DNA of 64,000 bases from Dermanyssus gallinae (GCA_003439945.1 QVRM01006416.1:1346001-1410000); one strand, 5' to 3'. Counted from the stretch's first letter, positions 1 to 12,477 are shown. Notes: generated from the sequence alone by a model not told the origin. Numbers and translations are program-made.

Positions 1-870
1 AGAACGGCAGCGATAACCGAAGTGTATATTTTGGATTTTTCCAGGACCACCCCGACGGTGCCCCGACAATGGCAGAGTGAATGCACTTCTCTTAGGAGAC
101 TTCCTATTCCTAATAATATAATGTTTCATTTGAAAATGTGATACCAATAGTGTGTGAAGTGACGTGAAAGACACACTGAATACAAGTGTATGATACCAAA
201 TCGCACATCGATTTTAATTCCTGCAAACTGTGTTGTAACATACGTGAATGATAAATAAATAAGCAGTGGTGTTTAAATGAAAAAAAAATCAGACACAAAG
301 AAGTACCGTTTGATGATACAGATCTATAAAACGTTTGTTAATCAAAAGAACCTCGCGTGTGTCTCCGACAATCTCTCCTGAGGACGTGAAAAGCACTGTT
401 TGAGCTTTGTTCGGCCGAGCAAACAGAGCATTTCAGAAATCCACGTTTTATTAAACATAGTTATATCAATTTTGTTGGGGTTATAAATGGCATGTAAGGT
501 GTCTAACGCACGACGTTTGCGAGACGGCGTTGCGTCTCGCACTCTCACAGATCGTCTCGGATCAAACTATCGCACTCAATGACGTTGGCAATTTCGATGT
601 AAAACCTCTGATTGAAGGCGCTCTATACACACATGTTGTTGTTACCCACACACAGGGTGCCATGTGACCATGCCCTTTAAGACGAGTATGTGTTTTCTAT
701 GGAGTACCACTAGGATATGTCTGAGACATGGATTCACCATGGAGTGCTTAGGGAAACTATTGCATATTTTACGGCGTCGAGTTTGTTACAGTTGTGTGCG
801 ACGTCCAAAGATAGAGTGAGGCAGGACACGTGTATCTAATCACAATACTAATACCACAATGCTCTTAACG
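1..870. other. intergenic, no gene recognised
   Basis: AT-rich sequence with only short chance ORFs on both strands. I see no conserved protein motif, RNA gene or element end here. Confidence 0.5.
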
Positions 871-893
871 CTAGTTAGTCGCGTTGGCTAGGG

Positions 894-895
<2 letters not shown>

Positions 896-932
<37 letters not shown>

Positions 933-934
933 TT
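896..934. repeat. (TA)n microsatellite
   Basis: An interrupted TA dinucleotide run directly precedes the truncated element-A 3' end. TA runs next to element ends recur through the window. Confidence 0.9.
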
Positions 935-944
935 TTTTGCAGTT

Positions 945-1195
945 TTGATACAAAATGCACTGCAATGTTCAAACGCAGCCTTTCACGAGGAGTACGAAAT
1001 GTGCACCTGCCGGTTCTGCCTGCAAAGGTGTGCAGAAGTATCATGCAGTGGAATGCACAGCGCTTAACCGATAATCGCTGCACTACTTCTGTCGCCGGAA
1101 GCGTGAAGAAGATAGAGCTTCATGAAGAAACATTTTGAACTGTATATTATACTTAATTTGAGCGAAATAAACATAACTGTGGTACAAAATGCACT
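945..1195 (+). mobile_element. non-LTR element A, 3'-end fragment
   Basis: This stretch matches 31,722-31,945 almost base for base, apart from small indels. It covers the last part of the element-A ORF (a Cys/His-rich tail) and the 3' UTR ending in an AAATAAACATAA-type sequence. The reading frame is disrupted relative to the 31.7-kb copy. It is a 5'-truncated copy, the usual product of target-primed reverse transcription. The family assignment rests on the RT and endonuclease found in the longer copies near 10.4, 28.0 and 30.6 kb. Confidence 0.8.
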
Positions 1196-1258
1196 CATTA
1201 TTCCGTCCATGGTCCCACTGAATTCCTGCCAGTCCTGGTTCTTCTACTACAGGTACTA

Positions 1259-1333
1259 TGGTATGCAGAAGCTGTTACACCAATGGTCCGTAGTTGCTGC
1301 ACACGTGGTATGTAGAAGCTGTTACACCAATAA
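1259..1333. repeat. near-tandem duplicate, about 48-bp period
   Basis: The phrase GGTATGcAGAAGCTGTTACA recurs 48 bp later as GGTATGtAGAAGCTGTTACA, each followed by CCAAT. The interrupted second copy lies within otherwise anonymous sequence. Confidence 0.7.
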
Positions 1334-1703
1334 ATACTTGAATTTTTCTATTCGAAGCCTGACTCGGAGTACCGTTTCGAACACACGTTGCGGAGAAAAT
1401 CAAATATGTAAAAGTATTTCAAAATTCGCATAAAGTAACAAATAGGCACAAAAAAAGCACCACCTGCAAAACATTTATTTTATAACGATGACTCGTCATG
1501 CCTCGCAATGTAACTAGTCATTGCACCTAATCGTAAAAAGGGGGAGGCGGAGGTGTCAAGATAAGCGTAGGTATATATCGTGAACGTTTACGAACACCAG
1601 GCTGACATAACTGGCCTGGTTATCTCGACGGCTGGATATCAATGCGTCGCGTATGATTGTCGTGACTTTTAGCGACACCCAAGCACGCAATTGACTGGCC
1701 GCC
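1334..1703. other. intergenic, nothing recognised
   Basis: No ORF with conserved features and no repeat that I can recognise. Confidence 0.4.
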
Positions 1704-1718
1704 AAGTGAGCATTTTGA

Positions 1719-1828
1719 TATGGGTCTCAACGGAGTAACATCCAACCGTTGGGGTCGAGTCCCACACTGCTAGAGATTGAGGCTCGTAGCGATCGTGCGT
1801 AACTGCATTTAATATATTTTCAAAAAAA
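1719..1828 (+). mobile_element. SINE-like insertion with 15-bp target duplication
   Basis: A roughly 110-bp segment is bracketed by identical 15-bp direct repeats (AAGTGAGCATTTTGA) at 1704-1718 and 1829-1843. It contains a B-box-like GGGGTCGAGTCCC near 1752 and ends in an oligo-A tract. That combination is typical of a retroposed, tRNA-derived SINE. The A box is poor, so the 5' part may be degenerate or truncated. The target duplication is perfect, which suggests a fairly young insertion. Confidence 0.7.
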
Positions 1829-1843
1829 AAGTGAGCATTTTGA

Positions 1844-2584
1844 GGATCGGCGTTAGGCCAAAAAACAAGGTGGTGAATTGAGGCCACGTCGTCTGCCGCC
1901 AAGAGACATGTTGTGTTAAGTTTACCAGCAGAAAAACACGACCGCTCAAGCATACTTACTCGGGCAAAATGTACACATTTTTATTTGTTTTGCTTTTTAG
2001 CACGAGCACGAGCAGGAGAACAGCGATGATAAACCTGCTTATCTGCATCATTCTTCCTCCGAAGCCCTCTGCCATAGACGTTTTAATCAGCACTCTCCTG
2101 GTGGCGTTTATTCTTATACGTATTATTGGCCTCCTGTCAGCTTAGACAACAAATATTTATACCACTCAATTTAAGGACCGTTAGCTGTCGTTAGGTAGGC
2201 CGCTTATCGTAAACGCCACCGCGGCGCCGATTGCCCGACCAACTGTAAGTACTGATGTCAAGACAACAGTACTTGGGGACGCAGCTTCTCATCAAGGAAA
2301 GAAGAAATCCTAATAAAACGGGCACCCCGGGAAGATCAGCAACTCATGAATACCCCCAGGTACACTTTCGATAACGGCAGACACAGACCAACGTTACATT
2401 TGACGTTTGCATTATTAGGATTAAGTCACCGAATAACCGACTGTAGGGTCTACGAAGAAACCCTATCCGACTATCTCTACGAAGCATTTTCCGTCACTTA
2501 ACTTCATTTCAGCCCTATCTTCGCTTTCCCAGGCAAAATTATATGCGCATACAGAAAGCGTTAAAAATTAGCCCAGCTCATTGA
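1844..2584. other. intergenic, nothing recognised
   Basis: No supported gene or repeat boundary is visible in this stretch. Confidence 0.4.
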
Positions 2585-2830
2585 ATGCTTGGCAGTGAAA
2601 ATATCTGCATTCCTGCTATATTAGAGGTAGCCTACCAAGAACCCACGAGAGATTGGACGAGTCTGCATGCGCCGTAGAGCAAGGCACTATCCAGAACTTT
2701 CCTATCTATGAGATGAGTATAGAGAAGCACGGAGAGCCCTACAAAGCGCAATTTTTTTACAGGGGCTAGGAACAAAAATGCATAACGCACACCTTTTGAT
2801 CTGGGTAGTTTGGGACTCTCAAACACACTA
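2585..2830 (+). mobile_element. R1-clade retrotransposon fragment (upstream of RT)
   Basis: The DNA is clearly related to 46,594-46,815, including shared phrases around GAGCAAGGCAC and CCAGAACTTTCCTAT, and carries a [12 protein letters not shown] coding stretch. In R1-clade elements a similar stretch lies between the endonuclease and the reverse transcriptase. The fragment is out of frame and cannot be functional. Confidence 0.65.
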
Positions 2831-2869
2831 AAAACCTGGTGACCCCCTAACTTACATGACAGGGATACT

Positions 2870-3330
2870 TGCGGTATTACTTCAGTGCATGTAGGGAGCC
2901 GCTAGTCTGGCTCTCAATCTTCGGCCTGGCGGCTCTCCATGCGTTGCCGCCTCTCTTCCGTCAGCTTTGTCTTCGCTCTCATAACAATCTCCACAAAATC
3001 AGAGCCCGCCTCCCAGCTTTTTCTGAGCTGAGCATCCCTGAGAGTAGGTCTCTTGTCGTACATCTCCTGCACGTCTAGTCGTGAACGGGTTGTCTGTCTC
3101 GTGATCTCAAGAGTTCTTTATGCAAAAAGCGTGTGATCCACGTCGTCGGTCTCGCCGGCGTCGCACAAGACACATATGTCTACCTCAATCTTCCCAATCT
3201 TCACCATGTAGGTCTGGAAGCTGCCATGACCGGTGAGAACTTGGGTTAGGTAGTAAGTCGTTACCGCGTACTCGCATTGGTACCATTTGATGAGATCTGG
3301 TATTATTGACCTCATCCACTACCCTGGTGC
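2870..3330 (-). mobile_element. R1-clade retrotransposon C-terminal fragment, antisense
   Basis: Read on the minus strand, this encodes a TYYLTQVLTGHGSFQTY segment followed by CVLCDAGETDDVDHTL. This is the Cys/His zinc-knuckle region at the C-terminus of R1-clade ORF2. Further downstream comes a VEIVMRAKTK-like segment that also fits R1 C-termini. Frames are broken. A related copy, also antisense, lies at 44,800-45,400. It sits between two sense-strand R1 pieces. Confidence 0.75.
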
Positions 3331-3384
3331 CTCCCGTTTAACCCCAGTTCATTCAGCCTGCCAGCTTTTCAGACTCTCTACAGG

Positions 3385-3960
3385 AGCGCAATTAAAAATA
3401 ATAAAATAGACTACTATTTTATTAAGACGCGCCAAACACAGCCGCCCTCACCAGGCAAGTAGTCCAACCGATAAAACTGTGCTCTTGCCGCAGAATTTAA
3501 GAAACATCTGACCTTACCTTCGAGCCAATCTCAATCCAAGAGGTCAGAATCGTGGCAAAACGCATACTGCCAGAAAAGAATCGGGTCCCTTGCAAGCAGT
3601 ACGCATACCTTCAAAGAACCACCCAAAGGTATTTAAACCCGTGATGAATAAAATGCGCACCAGCGCACACGATCATAGGCCCAGGAAAACGGCACGTTTG
3701 ATCTTTAAAAGAAACCCGGTAAACCTCAAGGAGATCCCTCGGCATAACGCCCTACATGTATGCTCTCCTGTCTATCTAAAGCTGAGGACGTTATTAATGG
3801 ACGACTAGTATTAGAAAAACCAGCACTGTTTCCAATGTTGCCTATCACAACACCGAGCACATGTTTTGGTTCAGTATTGCTAAGTGAGTTTATCGTTTTT
3901 AAAGTATTAATAGGATTTAAACGATTGTCTGTACGCTCGAATAATTAATAAACATCTAGA
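3385..3960 (+). mobile_element. R1-clade RT fragment
   Basis: The sequence aligns by eye with 46,830-47,300, with shared phrases CTTCGAGC..ATCTCAATCCAA, CGCAAGCAGT-like and AAAGGTATTTAAAC. The encoded region is the N-terminal fingers part of reverse transcriptase, where [10 protein letters not shown] is still readable in the 47-kb copy. Several frameshifts and deletions make it a relic. Confidence 0.7.
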
Positions 3961-5094
3961 TTTTCATAGCAAACCTGGTGTTCTTTATTAATATTGTTCT
4001 GCCGCTTCTTTTGAAGGGGTTTAGGCAACGTATGCATAATACCGTTGCACTTTGTTATATGGCTACACAGTGTTGCCTCGAATACGTGTGCTTTTATTAA
4101 GCATAATTCCAATCAGTGCCCTTTTTTAGCGTACGGAAAAACCAGGTCTTGAGAATCAAGCAATTTAATTCAAATATCAATATAGTTTCTCGCTAAGCAT
4201 ATTATCAGAAAAGTCAAACGATATCGCCATATCTTCAATTAAGGTACATTAGTGTACAGTGGCATATGGAACCTCTGTAGCTAAGCCTGAAAACGCAAGG
4301 CTCTTTCCCGTCGATATTTAGGGCATGTCGACGAATAACGTGACTTGGTCAGTTGCTGGTGTTCGCCTGCAAACATTTAGTAGAAGCACGGAATTTAATG
4401 TTCAATAGAAGCTGTACAGTTTTATACAAAACAATAGTAAGAGCAGTTGAGACGATATTTGATTCCGGGCCCCTCACGTCACAATTGATCAGTGATCCGC
4501 AAGCCAGCGCCCTTTTAAGACCACAATTATTAAATGACCTTCGACGCACGAATGCCCCGATTGCACTTGGGACAATGCGACTCTAGATATAAGTTGGTTC
4601 TGCGATCTGATAATGCTCCCGCGAAAAGAAGAACGCGTCCCTGGGTACAATTGTTTCCCCTGAATACACCTGAATTGAGTACTAGCTAGCTGTTTCTGTT
4701 GCGTATAATAGATATCTTCACAGAAGCACACCAAGGAGCCGACTAAGTTGGTTCGCAGTACTTCTACGAGCACGCTACTCACATGTATCCGTTCTCTCGG
4801 CACGCTCAAGGAAAGATGTTCGCGCGCGCGATACTTTCCGAAATCGTAGGGCAAGCCACCTGCCCTATTCCGATAATCACCCGAAATGTTTGCCTGCGTT
4901 CTACTGTCCGTTTTCCAGCGTATCCGAACAAGCAACTACTAATTTTCAGCAGCAAGGTCAACGTTCAACATGAGAGCCCATTCGGCAAGCCTCCTCGATC
5001 GAGAGAGTACCCCTTCCTCGATAACGACAGTCAATCACAATCACACATTCACCCACGAACATACATATACGAGCGTCGTTAATCTGTAGTTTCC
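3961..5094. other. intergenic, no gene recognised
   Basis: Overlapping ORFs of 66-148 codons occur on both strands between 4.3 and 5.1 kb, but none has a recognisable motif or plausible splice context. I treat them as chance ORFs. Confidence 0.4.
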
Positions 5095-5945
5095 GCCTCC
5101 GATGATGACGACGACGACGACGACAACTGCAGCCCGTGAGACGGGCGCACCGTTCACATACTGTTGTAGAGTGGCGACCAACTTGTTGGCGAGGTTTTTG
5201 GCAGGGGCTCGATTTTCGTCATCCACGACATATGATCGGACGGACTCCGCCGAACAGACCGCTGTACAAAACCAAACGCATCTATCAAGGCAGGGCTATC
5301 CTGGTTCATTGGGACGCATTCGCTGGGCGTCAACGTGCAACCACTACTTCTTCCTGTTGTTTCCTGCTGATGTCCCGTCGTCTAACGGCGTTCTCTAGCG
5401 GCAGTTGCCGCTGCTGCTGTTGCTGTTGCTGCTGCTGGCGCAGTCATCAGCATTATTGTGTATCTACCACGGTTCTACCACTTAGCTGGGTTATGGTTGT
5501 TCGTGTGTAGCGCAAGCGAATTTTCTCTACGTTGAGGCTCGAGTGCGTAACCTGCAACCGCCGGAAGCCGGGCGCAAAGAAAGGGACGCAGGTGCCAAAC
5601 GTCTTTGCAAGCGCGAAACCCAATTGCCACAGGACGAATTCAGCTGAGCCTCGTCCTGTGCCATGGAGGCGGCAGGAGGCGTGGCTTGGCCCACCTCTAG
5701 CGCCACCCCATCTGTGCTGCGCCTGCAGATCGACGCCGACGACGAAGGCGCCTGCAGGAACCAATGGGATGGGCGGGTCAGGAGAACAGGGAGCTCTCGC
5801 GTTGATGCAGCTGGCCAGCCAGCCAGCCAATAGGCACTAGCCCGACAGCTCGTAGGCCCTGCTATGAATGGGGAATCGTGCGCCGAACGAGACCTGAGCT
5901 CCACAGCTTGCGCAGAGGCACTATGCTGATTCGCCGGCAACGATA
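5095..5945. other. GC-rich, CpG-containing segment with CGA and CTG runs
   Basis: Composition shifts to GC-rich, with a (GAC)n run near 5,104-5,128 and a CTG/TGC run near 5,405-5,440. Long ORFs are open in several frames on both strands (for example 5,453-5,830 and 5,527-5,940 minus), as expected from composition alone. It could be a promoter-proximal segment or a non-coding exon of an unseen gene, but I see no motif that decides. Confidence 0.4.
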
Positions 5946-8268
5946 TTGCTTGCCGACGATTGTGTGCTCGCCGTGGTTACCACCGGCCTGCCACCGCTAC
6001 ACTTTGCCGACAGCAGCTTAACGTAAACTTAAAAAATGCGTACAATATTGTTCTGTTTGAACTGGTACAACTAGCTGTAAGAGTTCTTGTTGTAGCAGTG
6101 TGATATACAGATTAGTAGTAGTAGTAGTAGTAGTTGCAGCCACAATGAGCCACGGGAGGCTAACGCATATTTTCTAAAAAAAAACAGGGCGTTTCCATGG
6201 TGAACGGGCAGAAGGTTTAATATAACCTAATCTGAGCGCTCAGTTTTCACAACATGTAACTGAGCGTTGTAGAAAAGCGCTTATCGTGGCAGCTAGTATC
6301 AGAAACTCAACACAGTTGTCTCAACAAAGTGGCATCCGTAGCTGCTTACGGTCTCCAAGTGACATGAAAACATCTTAGGATTTCGCATTTGTGGCAGTTG
6401 GATAGGGTGAAGCCAGCTTTCTTAAAGCGAGTATTTGGCCTTCCTGTGAATTCGCGCAACAGATTGGTATACGTGCTTGCGGGCCCAATATAATTTATCG
6501 ATAAACTTGTCGACCGCTTTAATTCACCGCAAACTGTCGCCTTGGAAACGTTTCGGCATGAGTATTCTCAAAAAATGTCTTTTTTGAGAGAACACCATCT
6601 ATGCCCCCTCTGATGCTCCGCCGAGTCTTTCCCCGCCCATTTCGTCACCTCACCACTCGCTACAGTGTTCACGAATTTTATCATCTACTATGCCGGTCTG
6701 CTGGGTTTCATGAACTCAAAAAGGACTGCAAATACCGTCGTTGTGACGGTCCGTGTCCCCTGTATCACCTACCCGATTGTAATCAATGAATACTCATAAT
6801 TCATTTTCGCCATGTTTGTCATACATATTATGTTGTATTTACATACTCAGACAGAGTGCCTTTTAAATAAATAAATAACCTAACCTAAAAGGCATGGCTA
6901 TTATCACATACGATAATGAACATAGAAGGGAGAGTTCAGGGCATGTAGCCAAGTTTGGATTTTACACAAGATAGCCTCTTGAAAATGTTTTATTGCGAAT
7001 AGTATGTGGGGTCGTCTAGATACACTGTGTTATGTCTGTAGCCTGTCGCTAGAGTGTTTAGGTTAAGCGTACAGATAAATGCCATGCTGATAGGGTCAGC
7101 TTGCTGGCGTCCGTCGAAACCTGCATGGATCCAAGTTTAAGAACTGGCAGAGCTTCCGAGTTAATGCAATGCGGAGTGGCGCAACGAATGCATATGTGAG
7201 GTTCCCTAAAGTTGAGTGTTGACTCAGTTAAGATGCCTTTTAGTTATGTTATTACATTTCACTACACTATATTGGGACCGAATCCCACGCTAGAGTTCGC
7301 TTATATTTATTGGTGCCGGTTCACAATATCCTGCTGCTAGATTTATGCAGTTAGCGTAATATCGGTCGGGGCTCTGGTAAGCAAGCTAACGACAGCTGCT
7401 CAAACACCGCTTGGTATATTGACTCGCGTGCGTGGAGTATAATCTGTATCCGGAGTCAATGGCTTACATCATCTTTAAATGAATGCAACAATGATTTCTT
7501 CACGGAAGGCGAGTTGGCGAGTCCCTAAGTTTAGGAGAAGAAAATCACAGCGTACATAATCGAACCGGAGCTCATGGAGATTCGCCCGAAGAGGGAGACT
7601 GGATATATTCGCCTTGCTCTGCTCGACCATGTATGTAGATGCCTTATCAAGGACAGACTGGTGCATCGTATACACGTACCGTACGGTACGCGTTCAGGTC
7701 TCGATTGTTGTACGCGGAGAATTACTCAATTTAGTATTTTTACTAATTTCAAATATTTTTTATAACTTAGTCGCATGATCTAAGATAAATGTTGTAATAC
7801 AAATTTGATGACGCCTTATGCCTTACGCTAGCGCCCGTTCCACGTTGCTAGGTGTAGGTAGTGCAGGGAGGCGTCGATGCGTCTGAGAGTTAATTGCATG
7901 CTACTTAGCACTAGCCTGCGAGCACAGCCGGCATCGTTACTGGTCACACGGCTGAACGGCTGCACCCTGAAGTAGAGCACATAACTAACTCAAACGATGC
8001 GAACTATAGTGTTCCGTATTAATCGGTACAACTAAAGGTAAGAGTTCTTGTCGTAGCACGGTGACACGACCTTGTTATATCCTCGCAGTAGTCGTTGCGA
8101 AGTGGCGTATGATATATTTTGTGTACACGTGCCGACGCGGCTCCCTCTCAAACGTGCCCAGAGATTTAGACATGGTGTCCGATCTCGGTCGAGGGTTCGG
8201 CAACTTCTCTGCGGGGAAACGAAACCAATTCCCACTGGGTCTCTCTTTATATTACTGTTTCTATTCTT
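5946..8268. other. intergenic, nothing recognised
   Basis: Short ORFs only. A GGGACCGAATCCCACGCTAGAG phrase near 7,275 resembles the B-box region of the 1.7-kb SINE but has no visible flanking duplication. A (GTA)n run lies near 6,115-6,134. Confidence 0.4.
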
Positions 8269-8274
8269 AATTTA

Positions 8275-8343
<69 letters not shown>

Positions 8344-8350
8344 TACTACT
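8269..8350. repeat. (TTA)n microsatellite
   Basis: About 75 bp of nearly pure ATT/TTA repeat followed by a short ACT run. Confidence 0.95.
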
Positions 8351-8539
8351 ACTTTTATTCTCTTTGTCGTTTTTTATATTATTATTACTATTCGTAATTT
8401 AGCCCGCACCTAGCGAGCAAGGTCAGGGCTTTATAGAACGAAGGACACATAGTAGTGTGGGTTTTCTTGCGGGTTTCTCACATTTTATTTCAGCACTAAG
8501 GTGTCATACCTTCCACATGTTGATTACAGTCCTCAGCAA

Positions 8540-8975
8540 CGAATCTGGAAAGCAATAAAAAAAGTCGACCGACCGCCCACACCCGCGTGCCAAGGTAAGT
8601 CCTCTACTAGGTGATGGGGAGCTTCATTAAAAGGCTTGATACAATTGTTGAAGACTGCGTACGGAGGGACCCAGGGTTTTGCCAACACTCGCCCAACTGC
8701 CGGCTGGAGAACGTGCATTGAGTCGTGCGCACCTCGGCTCTTCCTGACCTCGATTTGCAATCCGGCAATAGGATCTTTTTTCTCGACAGCTAGAAGCATT
8801 CTTGCGATAATCAACTCTGCTGCGAAGATCTTCTGAAGTGTGCGCTCGATTGCGATGCCCCAATAGAGATTCGGACTTTCCACATTATCGCCGCAATTTC
8901 TCCTGACTAACGAGGATAATCTGATCCAGGCCTGGTGTACTCGCCGTTGATCTGGCTTAACGGCATATGTCAACT
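8540..8975 (-). mobile_element. element A RT fragment, antisense
   Basis: The minus-strand ORF contains ERTLQKIFAAELIIARML and RKSRGAHDSMHVLQ, which correspond to ERTLKNICCVLIIRRI and RRGRGTRGAIHVLQ at 30.9-31.05 kb. The segment is therefore part of the fingers/palm region of the element-A reverse transcriptase. No YADD box is included. It is a dead internal fragment in the opposite orientation to the other A copies. Confidence 0.7.
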
Positions 8976-9929
8976 AATGTGCAATGAAATTTAAGGATTC
9001 AACACACTGAACCTAATAAAGATCATCGATCTCGAGGCCCTTGTTAAGCGCAAGAGCTCTAAAGCCTCGCGACGTTTTAGGTACCAGGTTCGCGCAAAGC
9101 CCGTGCTCGTGTGCGATCGTCGAAACTTTTGTTCGACTATTACCGCATTTACGGCAGCTCCTAGGGTTTTACTTTGTCAGCATTTGAAAAATTATCCTGG
9201 GACACGGTGCAACGGGTCTGCGCGCAGCTTCGGTCTCAGCTTGACGCATTTGTTAAAGTAAACGGATACATATAAACAGATGCACACAGAGTTGCCGAAC
9301 ACAACGAATCTAAATCCTAGGTGCACTAATTGCAGAAATATGACGATTCTACTAGAGGCCATAGGTTATCTTGATTTAACTGGCCCACTCTGTATATACA
9401 AGCTTTTTGTCTACTATTGTAATGTTTGAATGCTCAAAGTGTTCGCATTCGTTTAAAAAGGAACAACAATTGGTTATTTGTAAGTAAGAGTGTTCAATGT
9501 GTGCTTATACGGGGCGTGTCTAGAGCCCATGCCCCTCGAATCCACACAGTTTGTGTCGTGCGGATCGTGTCAATCACAGCAACCTAACTTAATCCTGATG
9601 AAAGAACGTTTACGTGCAATACAGCTGACTTGAGTGAAACTGTGGGCATCACGACCGGTGCTCCAATGAAGAATGATCGCCAGCGATAAAGGGTCTTCCC
9701 TGCAAAAACTTGCGCATTCCGATACCATCAATGGGGGTGTTAAAACTCCACGTTAAACTAAAAGGCTAGCGAGAAGAGAACTAACGGAGCACGAAAAGCG
9801 CACAAGAACAAGAATGCATTGTTGACGGAAGGTGGAGCTCGGTTTGTAGCATCAACACCGACGCGTGACAGAGGCTCTCCGGCACTAAGCGTAGTGCCGC
9901 TCAAGCAGCTCAGCTTAACAGCAGCGGCC
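8976..9929. other. intergenic, nothing recognised
   Basis: No ORF of note. This could be flank or 5' sequence of the element-A copy that begins to be recognisable at about 10.37 kb. Confidence 0.35.
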
Positions 9930-9978
9930 ATGCTGCCACAAGGACTGTTAGCAAAACCCTAGATATCTCAACATGTCT
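9930..9978 (+). repeat. dispersed repeat shared with 34,953-35,001
   Basis: The stretch around GCCACAAGGACTGTTaGCAA and ATATCTCAAC is nearly identical to that at about 34,958-35,000. The two copies lie 25 kb apart. It may be part of a 5' UTR of one of the retroelement families, because element-A coding sequence follows about 400 bp downstream here. Confidence 0.6.
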
Positions 9979-10369
9979 GGCCCTCGGTGCATTGAAGATA
10001 TACCACACGGTGATTTCCAGGCCCGTAGGGGACGGATAATGGTCTAGAATGAAAAACAACCGCCTTAAAAAACAATTAGAGAGTAGCACGGCTGGCGGCC
10101 AAAACGTCAGCTGTCCACGTACACACGTGGTTCGTCGACAGAAACATTTCTGTGAAGACGGTATTCAAAATGCGAACGCAAAGTAATGATGCCGTGTTCT
10201 TCGTCGTGCATGGTGACGGCGACTATGCGGAGTAGAGCAAGAGTGAACTCTGATCCAACGGTATCCTGTTTAGCCGTTGGGCTAGTGGTGCTTCCTACAA
10301 AATAGAAATAGTTATGGAGAACTTCCCGCAGATGACTAAACATATCTAGAGATGCTAATACGGAGATTA

Positions 10370-11760
10370 CCGGGCCTCTACGATTGCTTCTTTGGAACTG
10401 TGAGGGCGCTCAGAGGTTGACATGCTTACGTCGGTAAAAACAATTTCTCTGTGAGCCTCTATTCTGGTGTATCATGTTTCGACCTGCATATGTCAACCAT
10501 CGTGGGTGGCGACTTGAATGCCAGTATTAATGGTGTGGCTACTGACAATAAATAAGATGTGCTGCTCCAGTTGGTAGAATAGTTTAGTCTGAGGGTGCAA
10601 ATGCACGCGACACCATATGTGTATAGTTTATAATGGAAGAAGCACCATTAGCCAATTTTTTTGCAACCTTGGCGATGGCGAAGTTAAAAATGTTGATGTT
10701 CTCGAGATGGCTGTAAGGAAACACCCACCGATGTCAGGAGTTGCAAATATTCCTGATATTGGCGAAGAACAGCGACGCGATCAACACTTAGCTGCCACAA
10801 GGCAGGTAGACCTTTCACCTTTTGACGGTGGATAGCCTTGAGGTGAACCTAACCAAACCGGTATTTTATATATTTGTGAGACGGTACGCCTGGCCCCAAT
10901 GATTGAGCGCCTGCTCACATTGGAACAGGATACTATAAATTTGCCCCTTGAGATAAAAGAAATAATCCAGGACTTGCGTTCCCGTCCGAAAAAAAGAAAC
11001 GTGCACAGATCATATGCACGACGAGCATTAAGCATAGTCTGAGACCCTCTTCACAATTAATCTTTGTGATTTTTTAACGAGATCATAAAGAAGGACACAT
11101 ATCAGGAACCTGCTATATTGCCAGGCTTTCTCTGCCATTTATTGGCAAGCATTACAATGGCAGAAGAAACGCAAACTTATACTGCGACCCTTCCGGCTTC
11201 CGGAGACGTCGGGGAATTTGTGAGGCAATCCATGTACTTCAGCCAGAAATAAAACGAGCTGTGGCAAAACCCAATGATGCAATTTGTACACATTCCTTAT
11301 AGTCTGCGTCAAAGCCTTCGACAAAGCACCTTAAGATCCTGGTGAAGTCATTCTGACATGCAGGGCTTGGTAGTTCCCTTCTAAGCGTAATTCTAACCTG
11401 GTACAAAGTGAGTAGGATGTATTTCGGGTAAAGCAAGAGGTGAGAACCCGGCAAGAATACCCACTAAACTGCGTCTCCTTCACTTTTTGCTAACCGATAT
11501 TGTCGGCTTTATACCACAGGTGTACCGACAGGTCATAGCAGTTATGTATGCAGATCATGTTGTGGTTGCTTATCATGACCTGGGTGCCATCAAGCGCATC
11601 ACTTTTCTGGAAGAGGTCTTCCTTGACTCAAAGGGGCTCAAATTAAAAGCCACGACGGCCAAGCGTATGCGATTTAGAAGAGGGGGTCGATTAGCTGCCA
11701 AATACGTTATACGTTGCGGCGGCTAGTCTTTGAAATTTGTCAGCTTTTTCTGGTATAATA
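10370..11760 (+). mobile_element. element A, degenerate endonuclease + RT copy
   Basis: Coding remnants run in order. First is an apurinic-endonuclease-type segment with VGGDLNASI near 10,505, the counterpart of VGGDFNARI at 28.42 kb. Next is a linker with a KSWIISF-type antisense shadow. Last is an RT palm piece at 11,487-11,726 with MYADH, then GLKLKATTAKRMRF and RRGGRLAAKYVIRC. The catalytic YADD box reads YADH, so the second Asp is lost, and frames are interrupted. It matches the 28.0/30.1-31.9 kb copy in order and orientation but retains the palm that the latter lacks. Confidence 0.75.
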
Positions 11761-12477
11761 TATCCACATATTACTAACAGTGGTTTTGAGACAAAAACGT
11801 CATATCAATACTAGTAGAGGTAGTTAACAACAATAAGAAAGTACATAGTACTGGGCGACACCTCTCTCACTTTCTGCCCACCACCCGATAGACGGGGGGG
11901 GGGCGTTAAAGTAAATACTTTGATTGATGCAGTAGCAGTAAATATAAAATAAATATTTTAAAAAATGACAAGAAAAAGTAGCTGCAAGAATTTAAAAACT
12001 TAAAGAGAGTAAAGAAGAAAAAGAAGACGAGAACAATAACTAATAAGAGTAGTATTAGTAATGATCACAGCACAGACTTTGGCGTAGGCGTGTTTGTCGC
12101 GTTCTGTCGGAGTCTCGTTGGCTTGCGACCTGGCACGCGAACGCAAGGCAAAGTAACCGAGAAGAAAGAATAGGAGAGGGTAAAGAGACGCAGCGCAGAG
12201 AGGGTAGGATACTCGACAACGGTGGGAACACGCGAGGGCTCGCGTCACGGCGTCATCATGCGGAGAACAATGGGTAGAAGCACTCTTAGACAGCAAGACA
12301 GGCAGACCTGGGTTATTGAGGAGAATAAACAGATAGAAAAGGCGACAGGTCATGTACCTTAACACTTGGTGAGCGTGCGTGTACCACTCCTGAGTCTTCT
12401 GTCTCAGCACAGCTGGCCAACTACCAATAATAGCAAGTACCTATAATGTATATACTCTCATATTCGCTACCACTGTA
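11761..12477. other. intergenic, nothing recognised
   Basis: A poly-G run lies near 11,895. A minus-strand ORF at 12,000-12,410 has hydrophobic low-complexity stretches but no supported identity. Confidence 0.4.

Noticed and set aside
5453..5940. Minus-strand ORFs of 125 and 137 codons in the GC-rich segment
   Set aside because: Overlapping frames are open on both strands because of composition; no motif or splice context supports either.
6872..6888. AACCTAACCTAA resembling arthropod telomere repeat (TTAGG)n
   Set aside because: Only two units, in interior sequence beside a TAAA tail; far too short for a telomeric tract.
12000..12410. 136-codon minus-strand ORF as a membrane protein gene
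   Set aside because: Hydrophobic stretches come from low-complexity sequence; no start context, splice sites or homology are recognised.
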